From assembly GCA_016929465.1 (NCBI GenBank), contig JAFGIT010000141.1, forward strand, positions 1 to 5,256: DNA of 5,256 nt, written 5' to 3'. The position numbers were made by a program, and so were the translations under genes. The DNA is from JAFGIT01 sp016929465 [NCBI: Candidatus Coatesbacteria bacterium] (GTDB taxonomy: Bacteria > B130-G9). Positions 1-5,256 of the stretch are shown piece by piece (position 1 is the stretch's first letter; each line of letters begins with the position of its first letter). Below the pieces are notes generated by a model. That model saw nothing but the letters and a program-made list of their open reading frames with translations, did no database searches and was not told the origin of the DNA.

Positions 1-17
1 ATCTGCAACGTAACCAC

Positions 18-41
18 CGAGGGAATTTGTTTGTTCCCTCG
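18..41 (-). terminator. Hairpin downstream of the receptor gene, possible weak terminator
   Basis: The arms CGAGGGAA (18-25) and TTCCCTCG (34-41) are perfectly complementary, giving an 8-bp stem with an 8-base T/G-rich loop. It lies 46 bases past the stop codon of the minus-strand receptor, where a transcript end is expected. On the minus strand the bases after the stem are a mixed G/T-rich stretch without a real U-run, so it lacks the second half of a classical intrinsic terminator. It may be a weak or factor-assisted terminator, or a 3'-end stabilising hairpin. No U-run follows it on the plus strand either. Confidence 0.35.
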
Positions 42-86
42 ATGGCGCTCGGACCGCGGTGCTTCCTCTATCCGTTGAGTCCCCTC

Positions 87-2603
87 TTAGAACTCGAACT
101 TCATACCGAATAACAGGCGACGCCCTGCTTCATACCCACCCGGCTCGCCCTTAAGCTCATCCATATAAGATACATTGCGATGGTCGAACAGGTTGTAGGA
201 CTGGACCATCAGGCTCAGAGTATAATCTCTAACTTTGAACTCCTTGAGAAGGGTGAGGTCGAACGTGCTGTAATAAGGCTCCCTCTCCTCGTTTGGATTA
301 TCATCCTCACGCTCCAGCTGGTCGGTCTCCTCATTCCTCACGAGATAGCTTCGAGTATATGGGAAGCCCGAATTCCAGCTATAGACACCATTGAGGTTTA
401 TGTCGTAGGGAAGCTCGATATTAAAGGAAACCGCGAGTGCATGGCGCAGGTCCCAATCGAGCCAGGCCTCGCTACCTGTCATGTTGCCGTATCTGTCGAT
501 GCCGATCGACTTCGCCTCTTGATAGGTGTAGGATGCTCGCCCCTCGAAACGCTTGCTGAAAGCCTTCTTGATCGTCACCTCGGCGCCGCGAGCCCACGCT
601 CCGGCAACGTTCATCAACTGCCATTCGTCGATGGCTGGATCAGGGTTGACATCCACACTTTGGAGTAGGTCCTGCATGTCCTTGTCGTAATAGGTGAGCT
701 CAATAGTGACATCCGGGAAGACTTCTCGCTCGATCCCGAACTCAAAAGCCTTGTTGATCGGGTTCGACAATCCGGATGCCCCTTTATAATGGTCGAAAAA
801 CATTGTTCCAGCCAATGAAGCAGTCGACCCATACTCGAAGACACTCTCGCTAGGCTGCGACATCGCGTCCATTAGCGGAATAACCTGGAAGAACCAACCA
901 TACTGCACGCGGATTCTGGTCTTATCATCCGGAGTATATGTCAAGCCGAGACGGGGCGAGAATTCGCTACCATTGTTCGCCTCTTGCCAGTCGTACCTAA
1001 AGCCATAATTCAGAAAGATCGGTAGGTCGTATTTCTCGTCCAGGCTCCATCTGTCTTGAATATACGCGCCGCCATAGTGAGTGTCCCAGTCGTCTTTCAG
1101 CATATAAAAGTGCTGCTTGCCGAAGTAGCTGATCTGGGCAGGGTCGGCGCTCCAATCCTCGCGGTAGAGTAGAATGTAATAGGGCAATTGTACATTCTCA
1201 CCTTCGTAATCGACGTACACGCAGGACACACCTGCTCTGAAGCGATGGTCATCCTTGATCCAGGTGATGCTGGAATTGATGAATCCGTTGTAAACCTCTC
1301 TCCACTGCCAGTTATAATAGTCACCTCGGCCGCTGCCGTACTGCTTCTCTGGAGACCAACGAGCTTCATCCCAAACACGCACGTATGACCATGGCGAATA
1401 GTCACGCCAGTCCATGTCCTCGACCTTTGCCTCGAGATACATCCGGCCGTAGCCGATGATGCTTTCCAGGACCACCTCGGGCGTGAAGGTATGCGTATGG
1501 TTTACGGAAAGGAAATTGTAGTCGAATTTCATCGTGTAGAGATGAACGGGCTCGATGAAATCGACGCCTGGTCTCGTATCGACGGAATTGAAGAAGTATT
1601 GAATTACGAACTTGTCATCGATGCCGGCCTGCCAGGTGAACTTGGCCATGCCGCCCATTTCCGTCCATGTGCTGTCGCTATAGTCATCCTGCGGCCAATC
1701 CGCGGTTGGGAACATGCGCTTGTTATCCTCGAGCTCGAACGACATGAAGAAGTTGAGCTTCTCGGGAATTATTGGTCCCTTGAGGGTGAAACCAGGATTG
1801 CGGCTTCGCCAGTCGTAATCGACTCCGTCAAGCCTGTCGCTCTGGTAGTTGAAATGGACATCGCCATGGAAGGTGTCGGTTCCGCTCTTGGTCACGACAT
1901 TGACCATACCAGACATGTTGCCGCCATATTCAGCGTCGTATCCACCGGTGATGACTTCCATCTTCTCGACGGCATTCATATTGACATTCGTGCCATAACC
2001 ACCGGTCACGGGGTCTTGAGCATTCATGCCGTCAACCTTGAATCCCACTTCTCCCGTACGGCCACCACGGATATGGACGTTCTGGTCACGATCGACGAGC
2101 GTGCCAGGAAGAATCTTGAGGGCGTTCTGATAGGCCCGACCTTGAATTGGCATATCCTCGATATAGTCGCCATCGATTACGTCTGAGGTTCCAGAGACTT
2201 CCTTCTCGATCAGAGGATTGGTCGCAACTACCTCGATCTCCTTCTCGATGGCTGTCTGCTGCTCCAGCTGAACAGTCACAACGGCTGTTCTATCCATCAA
2301 TACACTTATGTCAGTAACCTTCTTCTTCAGATAGCCAACGTACACAACCTCGATTGTGTAGGTTCCAGGGGGAAGGCCAGCCCGGACGAACTTGCCGTCT
2401 TGATCAGCGGAAAAAGCATAGGGCTTCAGGAGGGCGGGGCCAGATATCAATATGTCAGCGAAGGGAAGCGGTTCCCCGGTCGAGGCATCTTTGACCTCAC
2501 CTTTTATTGCACCGGTAATACCGCATTGTGCGGGTACTGAAAGGGCGAGCCCTATAAACAGCCCCACGAATAAAACCAATAGGCGCGTAAATAAACTCTT
2601 CAC
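87..2603 (-). CDS. TonB-dependent outer-membrane receptor with N-terminal carboxypeptidase-regulatory-like domain
   Basis: This 838-residue protein is predicted to be an outer-membrane beta-barrel that takes up a ligand using energy passed by TonB-ExbB-ExbD; the ligand cannot be read from the sequence. Residues 1-26 look like a Sec signal peptide (K2, R7, then a Leu/Val/Phe-rich core, ending near VPAQ). Residues about 31-115 form a carboxypeptidase-regulatory-like beta-sandwich (GxIKGEVKDASTGEPLPFADI, then GLPPGTYTIEVVYVGY). EIEVVA at 122-127 is a possible TonB box. The plug spans about 130-240 and includes HIRGG (176-180), the VDGMNAQDP segment and YDAEYGGNMSGMVNVVTKSGT. The rest is aromatic-rich barrel strands, ending in the phenylalanine (GMKFEF) typical of Bam substrates. 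The length is normal and no frameshift is visible. The GTG start is forced: the codon just upstream is an in-frame TAG, and an AGGAGA ribosome site lies 7 bases upstream. Oar-like is the nearest familiar description. No SusD-like partner is visible in the window. Confidence 0.93.
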   Translation of the reverse strand: MKSLFTRLLVLFVGLFIGLALSVPAQCGITGAIKGEVKDASTGEPLPFADILISGPALLKPYAFSADQDGKFVRAGLPPGTYTIEVVYVGYLKKKVTDISVLMDRTAVVTVQLEQQTAIEKEIEVVATNPLIEKEVSGTSDVIDGDYIEDMPIQGRAYQNALKILPGTLVDRDQNVHIRGGRTGEVGFKVDGMNAQDPVTGGYGTNVNMNAVEKMEVITGGYDAEYGGNMSGMVNVVTKSGTDTFHGDVHFNYQSDRLDGVDYDWRSRNPGFTLKGPIIPEKLNFFMSFELEDNKRMFPTADWPQDDYSDSTWTEMGGMAKFTWQAGIDDKFVIQYFFNSVDTRPGVDFIEPVHLYTMKFDYNFLSVNHTHTFTPEVVLESIIGYGRMYLEAKVEDMDWRDYSPWSYVRVWDEARWSPEKQYGSGRGDYYNWQWREVYNGFINSSITWIKDDHRFRAGVSCVYVDYEGENVQLPYYILLYREDWSADPAQISYFGKQHFYMLKDDWDTHYGGAYIQDRWSLDEKYDLPIFLNYGFRYDWQEANNGSEFSPRLGLTYTPDDKTRIRVQYGWFFQVIPLMDAMSQPSESVFEYGSTASLAGTMFFDHYKGASGLSNPINKAFEFGIEREVFPDVTIELTYYDKDMQDLLQSVDVNPDPAIDEWQLMNVAGAWARGAEVTIKKAFSKRFEGRASYTYQEAKSIGIDRYGNMTGSEAWLDWDLRHALAVSFNIELPYDINLNGVYSWNSGFPYTRSYLVRNEETDQLEREDDNPNEEREPYYSTFDLTLLKEFKVRDYTLSLMVQSYNLFDHRNVSYMDELKGEPGGYEAGRRLLFGMKFEF

Positions 2604-2610
2604 CTAAACG

Positions 2611-2616
2611 TCTCCT
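2611..2616 (-). promoter_or_regulatory. Ribosome binding site fixing the GTG start of the receptor
   Basis: On the minus strand this reads AGGAGA, seven bases upstream of the GTG at 2603-2601. With the in-frame TAG directly before that GTG, it decides the start even though no ATG is present. The next in-frame methionine is residue 102 or so, inside the mature protein. Confidence 0.8.
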
Positions 2617-2752
2617 GTCAAATTAATATTGTATGCCTCCTGCACTCCAGGCCATCGCGCTCGAAGAAGAGCAATTGACGCGAAATGCGAAAACCAAAAC
2701 TACCGATGAATGACCTACGAGATACGCGCAGGGACAAATTCACCTTACACCG

Positions 2753-2783
2753 ATTATACTCGGCTTCCGCCAAATCCTATGAA
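2753..2783 (-). promoter_or_regulatory. Candidate promoter for the receptor gene
   Basis: On the minus strand there is a perfect -10 hexamer TATAAT (2758-2753). The best -35 match is TTCATA (2783-2778), 4 of 6 to consensus with a 19-base spacer, which is on the long side. Transcription would start near 2746. The weak -35 adjoins the dyad at 2782-2812, so a bound regulator could supply activation or block polymerase. This rests on consensus matching only. Confidence 0.45.
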
Positions 2784-2812
2784 CAATACTGTTGACTGTC
2801 AACAGTTTTGTT
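2782..2812. promoter_or_regulatory. 31-base near-perfect inverted repeat, candidate operator
   Basis: Two 15-base arms (2782-2796 and 2798-2812) flank a single central T at 2797. Fourteen of 15 positions are complementary; the one mismatch is T2787/T2807. The inner core is CTGTTGAC-T-GTCAACAG, perfect over 8 bp per arm. An odd-centred symmetric site of this length fits a dimeric helix-turn-helix regulator; the TTGAC/GTCAA half-sites recall GntR-type operators, but that is only a resemblance. Its centre is about 50 bases upstream of the likely receptor transcription start, a position suited to activation or to blocking the -35. No T-run follows, which argues against a terminator. No regulator gene is in the window. 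Confidence 0.55.
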
Positions 2813-2950
2813 TGGGAGGTTGATTGGGATAGCGTGTGGATTCGATTAAGTCTAGGCCATTCGTGTACCGAAGTTCAGGGCGTCATTTGTCCTTACGCCG
2901 GCGAATATCGTGAGAATGGATTGATGAGTCTCGTCGATCCGGCGACATCT

Positions 2951-2962
2951 AATGCGCGCATT
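2951..2962. repeat. 12-base perfect palindrome upstream of the sppA promoter
   Basis: AATGCGCGCATT is its own reverse complement. It is centred about 56 bases upstream of the expected start from the TATAAT at 3001-3006, a position where an activator could sit. It has no spacer and could equally be chance. It is unrelated in sequence to the larger dyad at 2782-2812. Confidence 0.35.
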
Positions 2963-2978
2963 GATCTTAACTTGTGTT

Positions 2979-3006
2979 TTGGCTTGCTCGGTGCCAAGAA
3001 TATAAT
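2979..3006 (+). promoter_or_regulatory. Candidate promoter P1 for the sppA operon
   Basis: A -35-like TTGGCT (2979-2984, 4 of 6 to consensus) is followed after 16 bases by a perfect TATAAT (3001-3006). Transcription would begin near 3013, giving a leader of roughly 47 bases before the GTG of sppA. The surrounding bases are AT-rich, as expected for a sigma-70-type promoter. Confidence 0.5.
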
Positions 3007-3020
3007 CAGTGGAATATAAT
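2991..3020 (+). promoter_or_regulatory. Candidate promoter P2 for the sppA operon
   Basis: A second perfect TATAAT (3015-3020) lies 14 bases after the first. The matching -35 would be GTGCCA (2991-2996, 4 of 6) with an 18-base spacer. Transcription would begin near 3027, about 33 bases before the start codon. It may be an alternative start for the same operon, or one of the two boxes may be fortuitous. Confidence 0.35.
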
Positions 3021-3044
3021 AGATTCGGCATCCAATAAATTCAT

Positions 3045-3050
3045 AAGGAG
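3045..3050 (+). promoter_or_regulatory. Ribosome binding site fixing the GTG start of sppA
   Basis: AAGGAG lies nine bases upstream of the GTG at 3060. It supports this start over the ATG at 3078, which would remove the two lysines that precede the membrane segment and has no comparable site in front of it. Confidence 0.8.
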
Positions 3051-3059
3051 AACACCTTC

Positions 3060-4088
3060 GTGAAAAAGTCGATATTCATGGGAATCATCCTTCTATTGTG
3101 TCTCGCCTCGGTCGTAATTGGCCTGATGATGCTTCAAAAAGGCACTCCTCGCTATCGAGAGAGTTCCATGGATCGAATTGCGGGCGCTGTCGAGAGGAGA
3201 CTCGGCAAATTCGAGCCGAGAATCGGCCCCGGCGTCGGCCTGATTCGGGTGTTCGGTGCGATTACCTATAGCGAGTCTCAAGGCTTTTTGGAGGCCTATC
3301 CTCGGGGCGCGCTCAGGACGATCCGGGAGCTTCGTCAGCTCAGGAAAGACGAAGATGTAAAAGCCATCGTCATTCAGATAAACAGCCCCGGAGGGACGGT
3401 TGGGAGCGTTCAGGAGATATGCCACGAGATAAAGCTCGCGCGGGAAGCGGGGAAAAAGGTCATCGCGTCGGTGGCGGATATGGCCTTTTCCGGGGGCTAT
3501 TACATCGCGTCAGCGTGTGACGAGATAATAGCCAATCCTGGTTCTCTGACTGGCAGTATCGGCGTGATAATAGTGGGGGCAGACCTGCAGAGGCTCCTGG
3601 AGATGCTCGGCATCAAGTTCAATGTCATCAAGAGCGGCAAGCACAAGGACATCATGGCGTATTGGCGAGACATGACGGACGAGGAGAGGAATCTCCTCCA
3701 GACCCTCATAATGGACTGCTATCAGCAGTTTGTGAGCGCGGTCTCGGAGGGTAGAGGAATCTCCATCGAGCAGGTCCTTCCGCTTGCCGATGGACGGATA
3801 TTCTCGGGTGTACAGGCGATTGAGAACCATCTCATCGACAGCCTTGGAACGCTCGATGATGCGCTCAGGAGGGCCGCGGATCTTTCAGGCATCAAAGGAG
3901 ACCCGAACATCATCTACCCGACAATTGAGCCGTTCGAGCACTTCTTCAGATTTCTGGACGCCAGGTTCGGGAAGAAGGCCCTGTTAGGTGACGTGGTTGG
4001 CGTCGAATTCGACTCCCCGATTCAGTATCGAGCAGATATCGGCGCTCCTGAGGCGGCCTTCATCTATCCAAATAACGGCGGCAGGTAG
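3060..4088 (+). CDS. sppA: Signal peptide peptidase SppA, short form (peptidase family S49)
   Basis: A 342-residue membrane-anchored serine protease expected to degrade leftover signal peptides after secretion, and perhaps other membrane peptides, with its active site on the outer face of the cytoplasmic membrane. K2-K3 followed by a hydrophobic stretch at about 4-25 form a signal anchor. The S49 fold follows: GLIRVFGAI (60-68), INSPGG (107-112), the nucleophile motif FSGGYYIAS with S144, the PGSLTGSIGV block (160-169), and SGKHKD with the likely general base K195. S144 and K195 are 51 residues apart, close to the Ser147/Lys199 pair of Bacillus subtilis SppA, which has a similar length (about 335). 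It is the single-domain form, not the duplicated E. coli type. It probably leads the operon, with two possible promoters upstream and the YIP1 gene 11 bases downstream. Both catalytic residues are intact, so it is likely active. A related S49 protease such as SohB is the main alternative and is less likely. Confidence 0.93.
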   Translation: MKKSIFMGIILLLCLASVVIGLMMLQKGTPRYRESSMDRIAGAVERRLGKFEPRIGPGVGLIRVFGAITYSESQGFLEAYPRGALRTIRELRQLRKDEDVKAIVIQINSPGGTVGSVQEICHEIKLAREAGKKVIASVADMAFSGGYYIASACDEIIANPGSLTGSIGVIIVGADLQRLLEMLGIKFNVIKSGKHKDIMAYWRDMTDEERNLLQTLIMDCYQQFVSAVSEGRGISIEQVLPLADGRIFSGVQAIENHLIDSLGTLDDALRRAADLSGIKGDPNIIYPTIEPFEHFFRFLDARFGKKALLGDVVGVEFDSPIQYRADIGAPEAAFIYPNNGGR

Positions 4089-4093
4089 GGGGG
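4088..4093 (+). promoter_or_regulatory. G-rich ribosome binding site for the YIP1-family gene
   Basis: The run GGGGGG starts at the last base of the sppA stop codon and ends six bases before the ATG at 4100. It is an atypical purine-rich site, but placement and tight coupling to the upstream stop support the ATG at 4100 over the in-frame ATG at 4118. Confidence 0.5.
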
Positions 4094-4099
4094 ATTACG

Positions 4100-4747
4100 A
4101 TGCAAAGTGAATTCTCTATGCAGTACGAAGACCGTGCTCCGGCCGTGCGGTCTGAAAGTGGTCTCGCCATCCTATACGACCAGCTGAGTGCGCCCAAGAG
4201 TGCTGTCGAGGCCATCGCGGAAAAGCGGCCATTCGGCTTGGCCATATTCGTTCTGATACTATCGGTCATCAGCAAGGTCGCTGCGGGACTAATCGTGCCA
4301 TCGAATGCGGGGGTATTCAGTGACATATCCCTCTTCATTCTATTGTGCTTCGCGCAGATAGTCATAACGGCCGTATTCACGATTCTCGCTGCCAGCGTCT
4401 ATCACTTCGCGGCGACGAATGAATACAAACTCGGGGATGTCAGGGTCCTCTTCATCCTGATCTCAGTCTGCCTTCTGCCGGATGTCTTCTCTGCTCCGAT
4501 TGCCCTGATCTTGAACTGGCTTCCTTGGGCCAATACTGAATCGTTGTGGTTTGTCTCTTTAGTGACGCTTTGGATCTGGGGAGTCGTTCTGCAGATAATT
4601 GCGGTTAAGAATTACTACTCCATATCTGCGGGAAGGTCTCTCTTTGCGGTGATTCTGCCATTTATTCTCTTGTCGGCGCTCGGTATGGGCGGCTTCCTTC
4701 TGGTATTTACCTATTTGATGAGCTCCATCAAGGCTCTCGTGGGCTGA
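4100..4747 (+). CDS. YIP1-family multi-pass integral membrane protein
   Basis: A 215-residue protein with a short charged N-terminus (about 1-43) followed by roughly five hydrophobic segments at about 44-66, 76-104, 114-138, 148-170 and 180-208. The Yip1-domain style is visible in the N-terminal LSAPKSAVEAIAEKRPF leader (proline after a short amphipathic stretch, then the first helix), the ISVCLLPDVFSAP block in the third helix, the W-rich LWIWGVVLQIIAVKNYYSIS block, and a final helix starting at RSLFAVILPFILL. Bacterial YIP1 proteins sit in the cytoplasmic membrane and have no settled biochemical role; the eukaryotic relatives act in membrane trafficking. It lies 11 bases after sppA and 23 bases before the next gene, so it is very likely cotranscribed. 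It shows no catalytic motif, and charged residues are rare in the helices. Family assignment is by overall pattern, so an unrelated polytopic protein remains possible. Confidence 0.7.
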   Translation: MQSEFSMQYEDRAPAVRSESGLAILYDQLSAPKSAVEAIAEKRPFGLAIFVLILSVISKVAAGLIVPSNAGVFSDISLFILLCFAQIVITAVFTILAASVYHFAATNEYKLGDVRVLFILISVCLLPDVFSAPIALILNWLPWANTESLWFVSLVTLWIWGVVLQIIAVKNYYSISAGRSLFAVILPFILLSALGMGGFLLVFTYLMSSIKALVG

Positions 4748-4770
4748 AGCTCCCGGATAGCGACGCAGAC

Positions 4771-5226
4771 TTGTTCTCTGATAGTTACAAATGGCTGAAG
4801 ATTAGCCTGCCAATGGCGGCTATGGTTGCGATGTGCATATATTCTGGCATTGCCGGTCCAAAGCTACTGCCCGATTTCGTCGATTATCTCAAGGAGCCGG
4901 CGCGGTTTGACGGACAGCATCTCATGGTTCAGTTTACGCAGGTCAAGACATACCTGGGAGCTGACAGATTCGTCGTCCAGGACATCCGTGGGCACAGGAT
5001 CGAGGTCGAGGGGAGAATCCCGCCCGGGCAGGAGGGGTGCTTCATATCGTTCGAGGCCGAATTCAAAAGCCCCGGATATCTGATCCTAAAGGACAGATGG
5101 CACATCTATGCGCGAGATACCGAGAAGCTGGTAGTCTCTGCCGTGGGCTTAATCGGCGTCGCGGCATTTTTCTTGCGGAGGTTCAGATTCAACCTGCGCA
5201 GATTGCGATTCGAGGACCGTTTCTAG
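4771..5226 (+). CDS. Small two-helix membrane protein with possible OB-fold core, function unknown
   Basis: I do not recognise this 151-residue protein. It has an N-terminal hydrophobic segment (about 11-30, after YKWLK), a soluble middle of about 90 residues (35-120), a second hydrophobic segment (about 121-135) and a short strongly basic tail (RRFRFNLRRLRF). The middle has alternating beta-type stretches: QHLMVQFTQVKTYL, RFVVQDIRGHRIEVEGRIPPGQEG, CFISFEAEF and YLILKDRWHIYA. The pattern of strand, then D-x-x-G-x-x-I-x-V, then P-x-G, resembles small OB-folds; that is inference. The CcmE haem-binding H-x3-Y motif is not present. With both termini cytoplasmic by the positive-inside rule, the core would face the periplasm. 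The TTG start at 4771 is chosen because it keeps the KWLK flank and no in-frame ATG or GTG lies upstream in the gap; it lacks a clear ribosome site. ATG at 4813, 4822 or 4831 are alternatives that would shorten the first helix. It is probably translationally coupled to its neighbours. Confidence 0.75.
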   Translation: MFSDSYKWLKISLPMAAMVAMCIYSGIAGPKLLPDFVDYLKEPARFDGQHLMVQFTQVKTYLGADRFVVQDIRGHRIEVEGRIPPGQEGCFISFEAEFKSPGYLILKDRWHIYARDTEKLVVSAVGLIGVAAFFLRRFRFNLRRLRFEDRF

Positions 5227-5256
5227 ATGCCGGACCTACTCACGCATGTGCTCGCC
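5227..5256 (+). CDS. Start of a gene, possibly a DUF457/YdjM-type metal-dependent hydrolase (partial, cut by window end)
   Basis: An ATG follows directly on the TAG of the preceding gene, with GAGG at 5212-5215 placed 11 bases upstream as a possible ribosome site. The ten visible codons read MPDLLTHVLA and stay open to the window edge. Many membrane-bound metal-dependent hydrolases of the DUF457/YdjM group begin with almost this sequence (MPDLLTH followed by a hydrophobic stretch), where the early D and H are thought to belong to the metal site. Ten residues are too few for a firm call. The zero-base spacing makes it very likely the fourth gene of the sppA operon. Confidence 0.5.
   Translation, partial: MPDLLTHVLA

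Larger units (their letters stand above)
2604..3059. other. Divergent intergenic region between the receptor and sppA
   Basis: The 456 bases between the two divergent start codons hold no convincing gene. They hold two ribosome sites, a minus-strand TATAAT box (2753-2758), a 31-base near-perfect dyad (2782-2812), a 12-base palindrome (2951-2962) and two plus-strand TATAAT boxes (3001-3006, 3015-3020). If the minus-strand box is used, the receptor message would have a leader of about 140 bases. I recognised no known riboswitch consensus in that leader. The only open frame of any length (2792-3019, plus, about 75 codons from a TTG) starts inside the dyad and looks non-coding. Confidence 0.75.

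Noticed and set aside
180-668. Plus-strand open frame of 162 codons opposite the receptor C-terminal region
   Set aside because: It is antisense to conserved barrel strands. The single hydrophobic patch (LLVWIIILTLQLVGLLI) arises as the complement of barrel and loop codons, and no ribosome site is seen.
1491-2186. Long plus-strand open frame of 231 codons opposite the receptor
   Set aside because: It is antisense to the plug-to-barrel part of a clear TonB-dependent receptor. The translation has no recognisable motif and no ribosome site, and such frames are common opposite long genes with this codon use.
2623-2655. Ten-codon minus-strand leader frame (MAWSAGGIQY) upstream of the receptor
   Set aside because: No ribosome site precedes its ATG, there is no run of one regulatory amino acid, and there are no alternative hairpins to suggest attenuation. 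Frames this short occur often by chance.
2604-2746. Riboswitch, such as cobalamin-type, in the presumed receptor leader
   Set aside because: The roughly 140-base leader is long enough to raise the idea and TonB receptors are often so controlled, but I could find no cobalamin-box sequence or matching stem set.
2789-2805. Terminator or insertion-sequence end at the dyad
   Set aside because: No T-run follows on either strand, the repeat has a one-base centre unsuited to a stable RNA loop, and there is no transposase, target duplication or second copy in the window.
2792-3019. Plus-strand open frame of about 75 codons from TTG (or 61 from GTG at 2834) in the intergenic region
   Set aside because: Its TTG start lies inside the dyad. 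The GTG at 2834 is 13 bases from the nearest purine-rich site (GGGAGGT, 2814-2820), too far for a good ribosome site. The frame runs across both candidate sppA promoters, and the translation shows no domain, signal or helix pattern.

Overview
This 5,256-base window comes from a diderm (Gram-negative-type) bacterium. The evidence is an outer-membrane TonB-dependent receptor with a signal peptide and a terminal-phenylalanine beta-barrel. The overall style suggests an FCB-related or candidate-phylum lineage (for example Zixibacteria-, KSB1- or Latescibacteria-like): moderate GC, a receptor with an N-terminal carboxypeptidase-regulatory-like domain, a short SppA and a YIP1 membrane protein. That placement is an impression of protein style, not a measured result.

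The layout is two divergent transcription units around a 456-base intergenic region. To the left, on the minus strand, one 838-residue TonB-dependent receptor (87-2603) fills almost half the window. Past its stop is a short perfect hairpin (18-41) that may mark the end of its transcript. To the right, on the plus strand, is a tight gene run: an SppA-type S49 signal peptide peptidase (3060-4088), a multi-pass YIP1-family membrane protein (4100-4747), an unrecognised small two-helix membrane protein with a possible OB-fold core (4771-5226), and the first ten codons of a further gene whose N-terminus looks like DUF457/YdjM-type membrane-bound metal-dependent hydrolases (5227 onward, cut by the window edge). 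Gaps of 11, 23 and 0 bases suggest one operon devoted to the cytoplasmic membrane.

The intergenic region carries the main non-coding signals. There is a 31-base near-perfect inverted repeat (2782-2812) just upstream of a TATAAT box facing the receptor gene. There is a 12-base perfect palindrome (2951-2962), and two tandem TATAAT boxes (3001-3006 and 3015-3020) facing sppA. The simplest reading is a divergent promoter region in which a dimeric regulator binds the long dyad and controls the receptor.

Three of the four complete genes start with GTG or TTG. I see no CRISPR array, tRNA, rRNA, insertion sequence or defence system, and no clear evidence for a wholly new system. The most distinctive items are the operator-like dyad and the SppA-YIP1-small membrane protein gene set.
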